A DNA stretch of 64,000 nt from Herbaspirillum sp. AP02 (GCF_015767275.1 NZ_JADWMY010000001.1:1178001-1242000), one strand, 5' to 3'. Shown: positions 45,603-54,920, counted from the stretch's first letter. Notes: generated by a model not told the origin, from the sequence alone. Numbers and translations: made by a program.

Positions 45603-46432
45603 GCGGCCTCCTTCTGCGGCGACAGCAGCAGCAAACCCAGCAGGGTCATGAACAGCACCAGCACCGGCGCACCCACCAGCCAGGGCGCTTCACGGTAATA
45701 GGGCAACAGTTCGATCATCATGACGCCCAGTTCCGGCGTCGGCGGCTGCAGACCCACGCCCACGAAGCCCAGTGCCGACATCGCCAGCACCGCGCCGGCC
45801 AGGCCGAAGCGCATCAGCGTCAGCAGGCGCGGCAGCAAGGCCGGCAATACGTGACGGCGGATGATGTAAGCAGGCCCAAAGCCCAGCAGCCGCGAGGCCT
45901 CCACCTGGGGGCTGGCCAGCAGGACGCGGCATGCGGCACGCACCACGCGGAAATATTCCACCCAGAGCGCCAGCGAAATGCCCACGTACAGCGGCCAGAA
46001 ACCACCCGGCGCCAGGGCCGCCAGCAGCAGCACCAGCAACAAGCCCGGCAAGGCCAGCACGGCATCGGCCAGCGCCGCCAGCAGGCGCTCGGTCCAGCCG
46101 CCGCACCAGGCCGCCAGCAGACCGATGAGCAAGCCAGGAACAGCCGCCGACAGCACGCTCACCAGCGCCAGCGACAAGGATAGCCGGGCGCCATGTGCCA
46201 GTCGGGCCAGCATGCTGCGCCCGAGCTGGTCGTAACCCAGCGGCTGCGCCAGGCTGGGCGCCTCAAGAAAGCGCTCCAGATGCTGACGCGCCGGATCGAT
46301 GTCGATGGCAACCGGTCCGACCAGCGCCAGCAGCGCCACCGCCAGCAACAGCAGCAGTCCGGCGAACTGGCCGCAGGTCCAGCGGGGCGCGCGGAGTTCG
46401 ACAAGGCTATCGGAAGGAGAAAGACGGCTCAT
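45599..46432 (-). CDS. ABC importer permease, DppC/NikC type
   Basis: 277 aa, with about six membrane helices and the cytoplasmic EAA-like loop (VEASRLLGFGPAYIIRRHVLP) that docks to the ATPase. N-terminal DPARQHLERFLEAPSLAQPLG region is typical of DppC-type subunits. Its start codon overlaps the stop of the partner permease gene and its stop overlaps the ATPase start (both ATGA), so the three are translated as a unit. Confidence 0.9.
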   Translation of the reverse strand: MSRLSPSDSLVELRAPRWTCGQFAGLLLLLAVALLALVGPVAIDIDPARQHLERFLEAPSLAQPLGYDQLGRSMLARLAHGARLSLSLALVSVLSAAVPGLLIGLLAAWCGGWTERLLAALADAVLALPGLLLVLLLAALAPGGFWPLYVGISLALWVEYFRVVRAACRVLLASPQVEASRLLGFGPAYIIRRHVLPALLPRLLTLMRFGLAGAVLAMSALGFVGVGLQPPTPELGVMMIELLPYYREAPWLVGAPVLVLFMTLLGLLLLSPQKEAA

Positions 46433-47403
46433 GCTCGGCCTCGCGGATCCAGGAAGGCGCAGGCGGCATCCACCAGCGCATTGAAGAGGACGAACATCAG
46501 GCCCAGCACCAGGGCCGTGCCCTGGATCATTGGCACGTCGCGGCCGAAGATGGCGTGCACCAGCGCGTGGCCGATGCCGGGCCAGGCAAAGATGGTTTCC
46601 ACCAGCACCACGCCTTCGACCAGCATCACCAATTGCACGCCCAGGTAGGCCACCACCGGCACGGCCACATTGCGCAGGCCATGGCGCGCCAGCGCCTGGG
46701 TGGGCGTGAGACCTTTGGTCAGCGCAAAACTGAAGTATTCGGCACGCCGGACCTGCACCATGGCATCCCGCGCCACGCGGCAGGAGACCGCCGCCAGACC
46801 CAGCGCCAGCGTCAGGGCCGGCAGCAGGATGCCGCCCTGGTCACCATGGCCGGCCGCGGGCAAGGCGCCCAACTGCACCGAAAACAGCAGCACCAGCAGC
46901 AAGCCCAGCAGGAAGGACGGCAAGGCCCGCAAGACCACCGACACGGCCAGCGTGGCACGGTCCAGCCAGCCGCCCGGATTCAGTCCGGCCAACACGCCGG
47001 CAGTGGGGCCGATGGCCAGCGACAGCGCCATCGCCAGCAGGGACAGGCGCAGCGTCGGCCCCAGCTGATGGCCGATTTCCACCAGCACCGGCAAGGCAGT
47101 CACCTGGGAGATCCCCAGGTCCAGGTGCAACAGGCGACTCCACCATTCGCTCAGGGCCATGAACCACGGACGGTCCAGGCCCAGCTCCTCGCGCACGGCC
47201 AGCGCCGCCTCGGCGGTGACCATGTCATAGCCATAACGGCCGGCGGCGATGCGGTAGGCCATGTCGCCCGGCAGCAGGCGCGTCATGAAGAAACATAGCG
47301 TGCCCACCAGCAGCGCCACCAGGCCGGCCTGCAGCAGGCGCTGTCCCAGCGCGAGCAACAGGTGGCGCCGGATGGAAGCGCTCAATAATCGATTCAAGTC
47401 CAT
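46429..47403 (-). CDS. ABC importer permease, DppB/NikB type
   Basis: 324 aa, with six membrane helices. Family marks are FFMTRLLPGDMAYR in the first periplasmic loop and a cytoplasmic EAA-type loop (YFSFALTKGLTPTQALARHG). It forms the channel with the DppC-type subunit. The ATG at 47403 overlaps the binding-protein stop by 10 bp. Confidence 0.9.
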   Translation of the reverse strand: MDLNRLLSASIRRHLLLALGQRLLQAGLVALLVGTLCFFMTRLLPGDMAYRIAAGRYGYDMVTAEAALAVREELGLDRPWFMALSEWWSRLLHLDLGISQVTALPVLVEIGHQLGPTLRLSLLAMALSLAIGPTAGVLAGLNPGGWLDRATLAVSVVLRALPSFLLGLLLVLLFSVQLGALPAAGHGDQGGILLPALTLALGLAAVSCRVARDAMVQVRRAEYFSFALTKGLTPTQALARHGLRNVAVPVVAYLGVQLVMLVEGVVLVETIFAWPGIGHALVHAIFGRDVPMIQGTALVLGLMFVLFNALVDAACAFLDPRGRA

Positions 47404-48986
47404 TGCAGGGAAGAGATCCGGTAACTGCGTTCAAAGGGGTCGATGCTGGCACCGCGCAGGCGCCGGCTGACGGCGCAGGTCTGGCGGTACCAGACCACCG
47501 GAATCACCGGCAACTGCTCCTGCAGCACAGCGGCGATGCGCTGGCGCAGGCTGCGGCTCCGGTCGGCGTCGACAGTGGGCGTGGTCGCCAGTTGCGCCAG
47601 CAGCGCCGGCACCTCGGCATTGCGCCAGCCCATGGCGCCCCAGTCACCGCCCTCGGGACCGAAATCCTGCAGCAGGCTGGCCACCGGTTCGGGCAGGTTG
47701 CCGTAATTGCGCGCCGCCAGTGCCATCTGCAGCAGCCCGCTGCGATGACCGGCCGGGATATCACCGGAATTGCCGATCAGCACCCGTACAGCGATGCCGA
47801 CTTGGCGCATCTCTTCCTGCAACGCGGTGGCGATCAGGGGCAGCTCGGGACGATCGACGAAGGTGGTCAGGCTCAACTCAAGCCGCTGACCCTCGCGCCG
47901 CCGCACGCCGTCGGCACCGAGGCGCCAGCCGGCCTCTTCCAGCAAGCGGCGCGCCTGCTTCAGGTCGGTATGCAAGGGCGGCAGGCCGGCATCGTGCCAG
48001 CGCGCCAGCGCGGGGGGAAACAGTTGCGTGGCACCGAGGTCGGAGTCGCGCAGCAGGGCGCGGGCGATGCCCTCGCGTTCGATGCATAGAGCGATGGCGC
48101 GTCGCACGCGCACATCGGCCAGGAAGGGATGACCGGCGTTGAGCTTGAGAATGGTGGTACGCGGCAGCATGGTCGACAGCAGGGCCGCGCGTGGATGGTC
48201 TTGCAGCGCCCGGATGCTGGGCGGGTCCAGCGAGAAGGCGAGATCGGCCTGACCGCTCTGGACCAGCAGGGTGCGCGTCTCCGCCCGCGATACGCTGATG
48301 TAGCGCGCCCGCTGGATCGGCCTGCCCTGCCCGGACTCGATCAAGGCCACGCGTTCGACATCGAACTGCTGCGGCAGGCTCAGGGAGCGAATGCGATAAG
48401 GCCCGCTGCCGATGATGGCATGGACATTGCCCTTGGCATCGAAGGAGGCCGGTGCCAGGATCTGCGTCGTGTAATGGGTCAGCAGATAGGGAAAGGGACC
48501 GAACGGCTGGCGCAAGCTGATCACCAGTTCGCTGCCCTCCAGGTGCATCGTCGCGATTGACGCCAGCCGCAATACGCCCGGCCGCTCGGCAGCCCGTTGC
48601 AGACAGGCCAGCACGCTGGCCGGCGTGAGCGCACTACCGTCGTGGTAGCGCCGCCCGCTGCGCAGTGCGAAGCGCCATTGCAGACCGTCATTGCTGACCC
48701 GCCAGGTAGTGGCCAGGCCCGCACGCAAGTGGCCGCTGTCATCCACCTCCAGCAGCGTCTCCACCACTTCCATGCGGGCGAACATGTAGCCGGAGCGCGA
48801 GGGATCGAGTCCGGTCATTTCCCAGGGGCCGACCACGGTCAGCACGCTGGCATCCGCCCGGGCGATGGCATGGGCATGCGGCGCATCGTCGCCATGCGCC
48901 AGTGCACTACGCCAGGGATGGGCAGCAGCCAGGGCGGCGGCCGCCAGCAGGGCCCGGCGGCGTGCTGCGTTCAGGTCGCGGGACAC
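47394..48986 (-). CDS. Periplasmic binding protein of peptide/nickel family (SBP_bac_5)
   Basis: 530 aa. The N terminus has a Tat-like RRRALLAAAALAAAHPW signal sequence, cleaved around ALA-HGDD. Directly after it comes a short His/Asp stretch (HGDDAPHAHA), suggestive of metal contact. The SBP_bac_5 fold follows: LATTWRVSNDGLQWRFALR, VRVRRAIALCIEREGIARAL and the C-terminal PVIPVVWYRQ. It lies only 10 bp after the TonB receptor gene, so this protein probably receives what the receptor brings into the periplasm. Candidate cargo: metal-metallophore, opine-type metallophore, haem or peptide siderophore. Confidence 0.9.
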   Translation of the reverse strand: MSRDLNAARRRALLAAAALAAAHPWRSALAHGDDAPHAHAIARADASVLTVVGPWEMTGLDPSRSGYMFARMEVVETLLEVDDSGHLRAGLATTWRVSNDGLQWRFALRSGRRYHDGSALTPASVLACLQRAAERPGVLRLASIATMHLEGSELVISLRQPFGPFPYLLTHYTTQILAPASFDAKGNVHAIIGSGPYRIRSLSLPQQFDVERVALIESGQGRPIQRARYISVSRAETRTLLVQSGQADLAFSLDPPSIRALQDHPRAALLSTMLPRTTILKLNAGHPFLADVRVRRAIALCIEREGIARALLRDSDLGATQLFPPALARWHDAGLPPLHTDLKQARRLLEEAGWRLGADGVRRREGQRLELSLTTFVDRPELPLIATALQEEMRQVGIAVRVLIGNSGDIPAGHRSGLLQMALAARNYGNLPEPVASLLQDFGPEGGDWGAMGWRNAEVPALLAQLATTPTVDADRSRSLRQRIAAVLQEQLPVIPVVWYRQTCAVSRRLRGASIDPFERSYRISSLQWT

Positions 48987-48996
48987 GGGGCGGCCC

Positions 48997-51120
48997 TCAG
49001 AACCGGACGTTCAACGCCAGCATGGCATTGCGCTCGTCACCCGGCATGATCCACAGGTTGTTGTAGGAACTGCTGTAGTAACGCTTGTTGAAAAGATTGT
49101 TGACGTCCAGCGAGAGCTTCATGCGCGGCGTGAACTGCCAGTAGGCCAGCGCCCGCGCAGTGGCATAGCCAGGCAGCTGGAAGCTGCCGGCCTGGTCGCC
49201 GGTGCGCGCCCCCACATAGCTGGCGCCGCCACCCACGCCATAGGGCGAGCCGTGCGCATCGACATCCTCGAACACCGCCAGCAGGCTGCCCGACACGCGC
49301 GGCACGTTGACCAGCCGCGCACCGACGGTGAGGGTGTTGTCCTTGGCGACATAGGCGTCGGTATAGGCCAGGTTGCCGGTCAGGCGCCAGTGGCGTCCGA
49401 GCTTGGCATTGGCATCCAGTTCCACGCCCTTGCTGCGCACTTCACCGGCAGCGATCGAGAACGAGGGATTGGACGGATCGGTGGTCAGCACATTCTGCTT
49501 GGTGATATCGAACACCGCCAGGGTGGCGCCACTACGCTGGTCTTCGCTCTGGAACTTCAACCCCACTTCGGCGGCGCGTGCGGTCTCGGGGCTGAAGGCA
49601 TTGCCCTGGACGTCGCTGCCGGTGTTGGGGCGGAAGGATTTGCTGGCGCTGGCATAGACCGACCAGGCGGGCGTGATCAGGTAGGTCAGGCCCAGGCGCG
49701 GCGAAACGGCGCTCTTGTCCTGGCGCGTGGTCGCGCCGCTGCGCCAGTTGTTCAGGGTGGAGCGGAAGGAATCGGCACGCACGCCGGCCAGCAATTTCCA
49801 GCGATCCGACAGGCTGACCTGGTCCTGCAGGTAGAGTGCGGTGCTGATCTGGCGCTCGCTGGTATCGGTATTGGGCAGGGGCGTGGGTTGCGCCTGGCCG
49901 TCAACCGGGGCGTAGATGTTGACCGCATAGGGCGCAGCGGCGCTGGGGTTGATGCGCAGCATGCGCTGGTCCAGCGTCAGCCGGTCGATCTCGGTACCGA
50001 TCAACACTTCATGGCCGATGCCGCCGGTGTGCAGCTTGCCGCCCAGTTCGGCCTGCAGCGAGGTGTCGTGCCAGCTGTAGTCGCGATAACGGCGCTGGCG
50101 GCGCAGGGTGGCGTTGTCGGCCTGCAGTGCGGAGGCTTCGGTGGAAAAACCGTCCAGGCTGCCGTCCTTGTGAAACACGCCGGTACGCACATGCCAATCT
50201 TCGCTGAGGCGGTGTTCCAGCGTCAGCAGGTGGTTGCGGTTTTCCATCTTGATGTCGCCATCGTTCGGTTCGCCCAGGAAGCGCGACACCGGCAACACGC
50301 CCGGATTGCCATTGACGGCAACGATGCCGCGATCCAGCGGGGCCTTCTGCCGCACGAACTCACCTTCGTAGTTCAGTACCGTGCGATCCGACAACACCCA
50401 GGTGAAGGCCGGCGCCAGGAATTCGCGCTGGCCGGTGATGTTGTCGCGCATGCTGCCCTTGTGCTCCAGGGCGGCGTTGATGCGGTAGGCCACTTCGCTG
50501 TTGAGGGCGCCGGTGGAATCGACGGCACTGCGATAGGTGTTGTTGGTGCCGATGGACAGGTCCAGCGCATTGGCCGACTTGAACTGCGGCTTCTTGCTGA
50601 CCACGTTGATGGTGCCGCCCGGTTCGCTATTGCCGTACAGGGCCGCTGCCGGTCCCTTGAGGAAGTCCACACTCTCGACGTTGGCCATGTCACGCGGCGG
50701 CGCATAGCCACGATTGGAGGCGAAGCCGTTCCAGAGGATATTCATGCCGCCGTTTTCGTTGCCGGAAAAGCCGCGGATGGAATAGTTGTCCCACAGGCCG
50801 CCGAAATTGTTCTGCCTGGCCACGCCGCTCACGTAGAGCAGCACGTCATCCAGCCGCGTGGCGGCCAGGTCGTCGATCAGCTGGCGCGACACCACCTGGA
50901 CCGATTGCGGCAATTCCTGCAAGGGGGTCTCGCTGCGGGTGGCACTGGAGGTCGTATTCTGGCGATATTGCTGGCGCTCGCCGGTGCCGGTCACCACGAC
51001 CTGCCCCAGTCCACCGTCAGCGCCGACGGTGGTGGTGGTATCGGCGCCCCAGGCCAGATTCTGGGCCTGGCTCATGGCGAGCGCGCCCAGCACGGCCGCC
51101 CGCAGTGCGGTCATTTTCAT
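48997..51120 (-). CDS. TonB-dependent siderophore-type receptor 2
   Basis: 707 aa. Signal peptide residues 1-25 (ending AWG-AD), TonB-box-like GQVVVTGTG, plug domain (about 60-180, with LKGPAAALYGNSEPGGTINVV) and a barrel ending in MLALNVRF. It belongs to the siderophore receptor group. It is first in a five-gene operon with a complete peptide-type ABC importer, which is not the usual FecBCD partner. A perfect 17-bp palindrome lies 94 bp upstream and a second shared repeat at 51363. Confidence 0.92.
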   Translation of the reverse strand: MKMTALRAAVLGALAMSQAQNLAWGADTTTTVGADGGLGQVVVTGTGERQQYRQNTTSSATRSETPLQELPQSVQVVSRQLIDDLAATRLDDVLLYVSGVARQNNFGGLWDNYSIRGFSGNENGGMNILWNGFASNRGYAPPRDMANVESVDFLKGPAAALYGNSEPGGTINVVSKKPQFKSANALDLSIGTNNTYRSAVDSTGALNSEVAYRINAALEHKGSMRDNITGQREFLAPAFTWVLSDRTVLNYEGEFVRQKAPLDRGIVAVNGNPGVLPVSRFLGEPNDGDIKMENRNHLLTLEHRLSEDWHVRTGVFHKDGSLDGFSTEASALQADNATLRRQRRYRDYSWHDTSLQAELGGKLHTGGIGHEVLIGTEIDRLTLDQRMLRINPSAAAPYAVNIYAPVDGQAQPTPLPNTDTSERQISTALYLQDQVSLSDRWKLLAGVRADSFRSTLNNWRSGATTRQDKSAVSPRLGLTYLITPAWSVYASASKSFRPNTGSDVQGNAFSPETARAAEVGLKFQSEDQRSGATLAVFDITKQNVLTTDPSNPSFSIAAGEVRSKGVELDANAKLGRHWRLTGNLAYTDAYVAKDNTLTVGARLVNVPRVSGSLLAVFEDVDAHGSPYGVGGGASYVGARTGDQAGSFQLPGYATARALAYWQFTPRMKLSLDVNNLFNKRYYSSSYNNLWIMPGDERNAMLALNVRF

Positions 51121-51213
51121 CTTTTCCCTTGTGTTTTTTGTGTGTTGCGGCTGGGTGCTGAGCTGCCTTGCCGCGAGAGTGGTGACCGTGCTACGCGGTC
51201 AGGGCGGCATTTT

Positions 51214-51230
51214 ATGCAACAGTGTTGCAT
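51214..51230. promoter_or_regulatory. Perfect 17-bp palindrome upstream of TonB receptor 2
   Basis: ATGCAAC-AGT-GTTGCAT, 94 bp before the receptor start, in an AT-rich spot where a promoter is expected. Fur-family sites (Fur, Zur, Nur) are palindromes of this size, but the sequence matches no consensus I am sure of. Confidence 0.6.
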
Positions 51231-51362
51231 TTAGCAAGAAAAAAGACGTTCACCGGGAATACGAGCAAGCTGGCCCCGTCCCGGTCCCGCATGCCTGAAG
51301 ACGCCTCATCGTGCCGCCGATCAAGGCAGGCGCGAGTATAAAAGCGCAGGCGAGCCGGCGGC

Positions 51363-51383
51363 TGCGACCAATTGTCGCACCCA
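51363..51383. promoter_or_regulatory. Shared inverted-repeat motif between corA and TonB receptor 2
   Basis: TGCGAC-CAATT-GTCGCA followed by CCCA, 243 bp upstream of the receptor start. Matches the copy at 40240-40260 in arms, spacer length and trailing CCCA. Confidence 0.5.
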
Positions 51384-51412
51384 CCTCGGTTTGCCCGAAA
51401 GGAAAGACCGGC

Positions 51413-52399
51413 CTAGAGCCAGCCGGCCTTGCGCAAGCGCCGCCACAACAGCGTGCAGGCGGTGATGATGCCGCCCAAGACCAGCGGGAAGCTCCACTGC
51501 CAGGACAAGCCGGGCATATGGGCGAAGTTCATGCCGTAGAGGCTGAAGATCATGGTCGGGATGGCCAGGATGGCACCCCAGCCAGCCAGGGTCTGCACGA
51601 TCTCGTTCTGGTGGATGGTGACCTGGGCCAGATTGATCTGCACCGCCGACTCCACCATTTCGCGCAAGCGGTCGCCGGTGTCGATGAAGCGCACCACGTG
51701 GTCGTAGATGTCGCGGAAGTAGGCCTTGCCATCCTTGGTGATCAGGCCTTCATGGAAACGCAGCAGCTGGGTGCAGACATCCAGCAGCGGCGAGGCCGCC
51801 GAGCGCAGGCGGATCAGCTGCCGCTTCAACTGGTAGAGCTCCTGCAGGTAGGCCTTGCCGCTGATGGCACCTGGGTTGAAGAGCTGTTCCTCGTACTGGC
51901 TGAACTTGGCTTCCAGGTCATCCATGATGGGTCGGTAGTTGTCGACCACGAAGTCCATGATGGAATAGAGCACGAAGCTGGGACCGCGCACCAGGCGCTC
52001 GGGCAGCATCTCGCAATGTTCGCGCACCTTGGCGTAGCTGCGCGAGGCGCCGTGCCGCACCGTGACCACGAAGCGCGGGCCGGTGAGGATGTGGGTCTCG
52101 CCAAACTGCACCTCGCCGCCGGCCAGCTGGGCCGTGTGCAGGACCACGAAAAGGGTATCGCCGTATTCCTCGATCTTGGGCCGCTGGTGGGCGGCGTAGG
52201 CGTCTTCCACTGCCAGTTCGTGCAGGCAGAACTCTTCCTTGATCTTGTTCATCAGCTCGACATTGGGTTCCAGCAGGCCCAGCCAGACGAAGGTCCCCTC
52301 CTCTTCCAGCACGTCACTGATTTCATCGAGGGTGATGTCCCGCAGCTTCTTGCCCTTCTTGTAGACCGTGCAATTGACGATCATGGTGGGATCGATCAT
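51413..52399 (-). CDS. corA: CorA-family magnesium/cobalt transporter
   Basis: 328 aa. Large cytoplasmic N-terminal domain, long stalk helix and two C-terminal membrane helices. The selectivity motif GMN is present as SLYGMNFAHMPG, and the basic tail WRRLRKAGWL is standard. It works as a homopentameric Mg2+ (and Co2+/Ni2+) channel in the inner membrane. The ATG at 52399 has AAAGAGA upstream; an internal ATG (MIVNC) is an alternative five codons in. It lies 62 bp after the EamA exporter stop on the same strand. Confidence 0.93.
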   Translation of the reverse strand: MIDPTMIVNCTVYKKGKKLRDITLDEISDVLEEEGTFVWLGLLEPNVELMNKIKEEFCLHELAVEDAYAAHQRPKIEEYGDTLFVVLHTAQLAGGEVQFGETHILTGPRFVVTVRHGASRSYAKVREHCEMLPERLVRGPSFVLYSIMDFVVDNYRPIMDDLEAKFSQYEEQLFNPGAISGKAYLQELYQLKRQLIRLRSAASPLLDVCTQLLRFHEGLITKDGKAYFRDIYDHVVRFIDTGDRLREMVESAVQINLAQVTIHQNEIVQTLAGWGAILAIPTMIFSLYGMNFAHMPGLSWQWSFPLVLGGIITACTLLWRRLRKAGWL

Positions 52400-52461
52400 G
52401 TCTCTTTCCTGTTCTCTTCCTGGTCTTGTCGGATCAACCGGGTTCTGTCAGCGACATTGGG

Positions 52462-53364
52462 TCAGCTGGTACGCCAGCGCAGGCGCTGCTTGAACACCTG
52501 CGCCATGATCACCCCGGCCAGCGTGATCAGGCCGCCGATGGCGTGATAGCCATGCAATTGCTCGCCCAGCACCGCCACCGCAATGATGACAGTGAACACC
52601 GGCATCAGGTTCACGAAAATGGAACAGCGGCTGGCACCCAGGTAGGCCACGCCGCGCATCCACAGGAACTGCGAGAGGATGGAAGCGGCAATGCCGGCAT
52701 ACAGCAGGATGGGCAGGTTGTCGCGGGTGATGGGCGAATGATGGCCCAGCACGAAGCCCGGGAACAGCAGCACCACCGCCATGAGCACCTGCATGTACAG
52801 CAATTGCCAGGTGCGCAGGGGCAGCGCCCAGCGCCGCAGCATCACGCCATACAGGCCATAGGCGATGGTGGCCAGCAGCATCAGTAGATCCCCGGTGACC
52901 ACACCCTGCTCGAACAGGTTCTGCGGGTGACCGCGCCCGATCAGCACCGCCAGGCCGAACAGCGATAGCACCCCGCCGGCCAGGGTGCCGATGGTGGGCG
53001 GTTCGGACAGCAGCTTGATGCTCAGCACCAGTGTCAGCAAGGGCATCAGCGAGGCAATGATGCCCATGCTGGTGGCCGAGGCGGTGGCGGCGGCGAAATA
53101 GGCCAGGCTCTGGAACAGCACCATGCCCAGCAGCGCCAGCACCAGGATCTTGCCCAGGTGGGGGCGGATCTGCGCGCGTGCGGCCCAGGTCGAGCGCGCC
53201 AGGAAGGGCGACATCAGCGCCGCCGCCAGCACCCAGCGGTAGAAGGAAATATCCTCCGGCGCGATGACACTGGCCGACATCTTGCTGATGACCGTGTTGC
53301 CGGCCCAGATCAGGACGGCACCCAGCGGGAACCACAGGGCTTTGTAGGGCTGATCGCTACGCAT
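52462..53364 (-). CDS. EamA/DMT-family transporter with two domains
   Basis: 300 aa, ten membrane helices in two EamA repeats (about residues 9-140 and 155-290). This is the RhaT/YdcZ-like exporter class. GAGGAG precedes the ATG at 53364; the upstream frame has no membrane features. It follows the MFS pump gene by 25 bp and is probably in its operon. The substrate is unknown. Confidence 0.88.
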   Translation of the reverse strand: MRSDQPYKALWFPLGAVLIWAGNTVISKMSASVIAPEDISFYRWVLAAALMSPFLARSTWAARAQIRPHLGKILVLALLGMVLFQSLAYFAAATASATSMGIIASLMPLLTLVLSIKLLSEPPTIGTLAGGVLSLFGLAVLIGRGHPQNLFEQGVVTGDLLMLLATIAYGLYGVMLRRWALPLRTWQLLYMQVLMAVVLLFPGFVLGHHSPITRDNLPILLYAGIAASILSQFLWMRGVAYLGASRCSIFVNLMPVFTVIIAVAVLGEQLHGYHAIGGLITLAGVIMAQVFKQRLRWRTS

Positions 53365-53389
53365 GGCGCTCCTCGTCGTGGCGGCCGTG

Positions 53390-54793
53390 TCAGGCCGACT
53401 TGTTCTGTTGCTGCCCGGCCATCTCGGCCCCGGCATCATGCGGCAACTGGCGCAGCATCAGCAGCGCCAGCGACGCCACCGCGCCCACCACCAGGAAGGC
53501 CGGCCAGAAGTCCTGCGCCACCAGCGTGGCATGCCCCTGGAGGTCGTTGGACATCTGCAGGGCGAACCCAGCCAGCACCACACCCATGCCGATGGACAAC
53601 TGCTGCGCCACGCTGGCCATGCTGGTGGCCTGGCTCAGGCGCTGCTTGTCGACATCGGCGTAGGAAATCGCATTGAGGCTGGTGAACTGCAGCGAACGGA
53701 AGCAGCCACCGATGAGCAAGACCAGCACCATCAGCAGATACGGCGTCTGCGGCGTGAAGCCGGCGATGGCCCACAGCCCCAGCACGCCCAGCGCGCCATT
53801 GACCAGCAGCACCCGCCGAAAACCATAGCGCCGCAGGAAGCGGGCGGCGATGGTCTTCATGAACATCGCTCCGGCCGCCGAGGCACAGGTCAACAGGCCC
53901 GAATGGAAAGGCGTGTAGCCAAAACCCAGTTGCAGCATCAGCGGCAGCAGGAAGGGGATGGCGCCGATCCCCACGCGATAGAGCGAGCCGCCGAAGACGC
54001 CGGCGCGCAGGGTGGGAATCTTCAACAGCGCCAGGTCGATCAGCGGCGCCGTGGCACGCCGCGCATGCCACACGTAACCGACCAGGAACAGCACGCCGGC
54101 CACCACGCAGGCCAGCGAGACATCGCCCGACACCAGATGCCGGCCGGAGGTCGCCAGCCCCATCATCAGCAGCGAGCAACCCAGCGCCGAGAGCACGAAG
54201 CCCTTGAAATCCAGCGGCGCCACCTGCTCGGCCTTGAGGTCGGGAATGAAGCGCGTGGCCAGGTAGAGACCGAGGATGCTGATCGGGATATTGATGAAGA
54301 AGATCCAGCGCCAGTGGAAGTAGGTCGTGATGAAGCCCCCCAGCGGCGGCCCCAGCACCGGCCCGAACAGGGCGGGAATGGTCAGGTAGGACAGCGCCTT
54401 GACCAGGTTGACCTTCTCCACGCTGCGCAGGATCACCAGGCGCCCCACCGGCACCATCATGGCGCCGCCGATGCCCTGCAGGAAACGCGCCGCCACGAAC
54501 TGCGGCAGGGTCGAGGAAGCCCCGCACAGGATGGAACCCAGCATGAAGACACAGATGGCGGTGCGGAAGATGGTGAGCGAGCCGAAGCGGTCGGCCATCC
54601 AGCCCGAGATGGGAATGAAGACGGCCAGGCTGACCAGGTAGGAGGTCAACGCCAGCTTGAGCGAAATGGGATCGACATTCATGTCCAGCGCCAGCGCCGG
54701 CAGGGAGGTCGAGATGACGGTGGAATCCATCTGTTCCATGAACAGCGCACAGGCGACGATCAGGGGAATGATGAAGGTGCGTGGAATGGGCAT
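53390..54793 (-). CDS. MFS drug efflux pump, DHA2 (EmrB/MdtD-like)
   Basis: 467 aa, with up to fourteen membrane segments. Motif A is WMADRFG (residues about 65-71) and the antiporter motif C region reads LFGPVLGPPLGG. MDSTVISTSLPALALDM in helix 1 is typical of the DHA2 group (motif D1). It exports drugs or metabolites with proton exchange. The ATG at 54793 fits the start of helix 1; the long upstream frame is spurious. It is divergent from pabBC. Confidence 0.9.
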   Translation of the reverse strand: MPIPRTFIIPLIVACALFMEQMDSTVISTSLPALALDMNVDPISLKLALTSYLVSLAVFIPISGWMADRFGSLTIFRTAICVFMLGSILCGASSTLPQFVAARFLQGIGGAMMVPVGRLVILRSVEKVNLVKALSYLTIPALFGPVLGPPLGGFITTYFHWRWIFFINIPISILGLYLATRFIPDLKAEQVAPLDFKGFVLSALGCSLLMMGLATSGRHLVSGDVSLACVVAGVLFLVGYVWHARRATAPLIDLALLKIPTLRAGVFGGSLYRVGIGAIPFLLPLMLQLGFGYTPFHSGLLTCASAAGAMFMKTIAARFLRRYGFRRVLLVNGALGVLGLWAIAGFTPQTPYLLMVLVLLIGGCFRSLQFTSLNAISYADVDKQRLSQATSMASVAQQLSIGMGVVLAGFALQMSNDLQGHATLVAQDFWPAFLVVGAVASLALLMLRQLPHDAGAEMAGQQQNKSA

Positions 54794-54890
54794 CGGACTG
54801 GGAAATGAAGGGACAGCGCCCTGGCAGCGTGACAAGCCTTCAAGTATACCTTTTACGCTATCATGCTGCCGGCGGGGCTCCGCTGCCCTG

Positions 54891-54920
54891 CCTGCATTTG
54901 CCCACATTTGCCTGCATTTG
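54891..54920 (+). repeat. Three 10-bp tandem repeats before pabBC
   Basis: CCTGCATTTG, CCCACATTTG, CCTGCATTTG: three 10-bp units (the middle one with two changes) ending 22 bp before the pabBC start codon. The 10-bp period equals about one DNA turn. Confidence 0.8.

Noticed and set aside
48865..51234. 789-codon open frame opposite TonB receptor 2
   Set aside because: Antisense shadow; no ribosome site and no protein family pattern, while the minus strand encodes a complete receptor.
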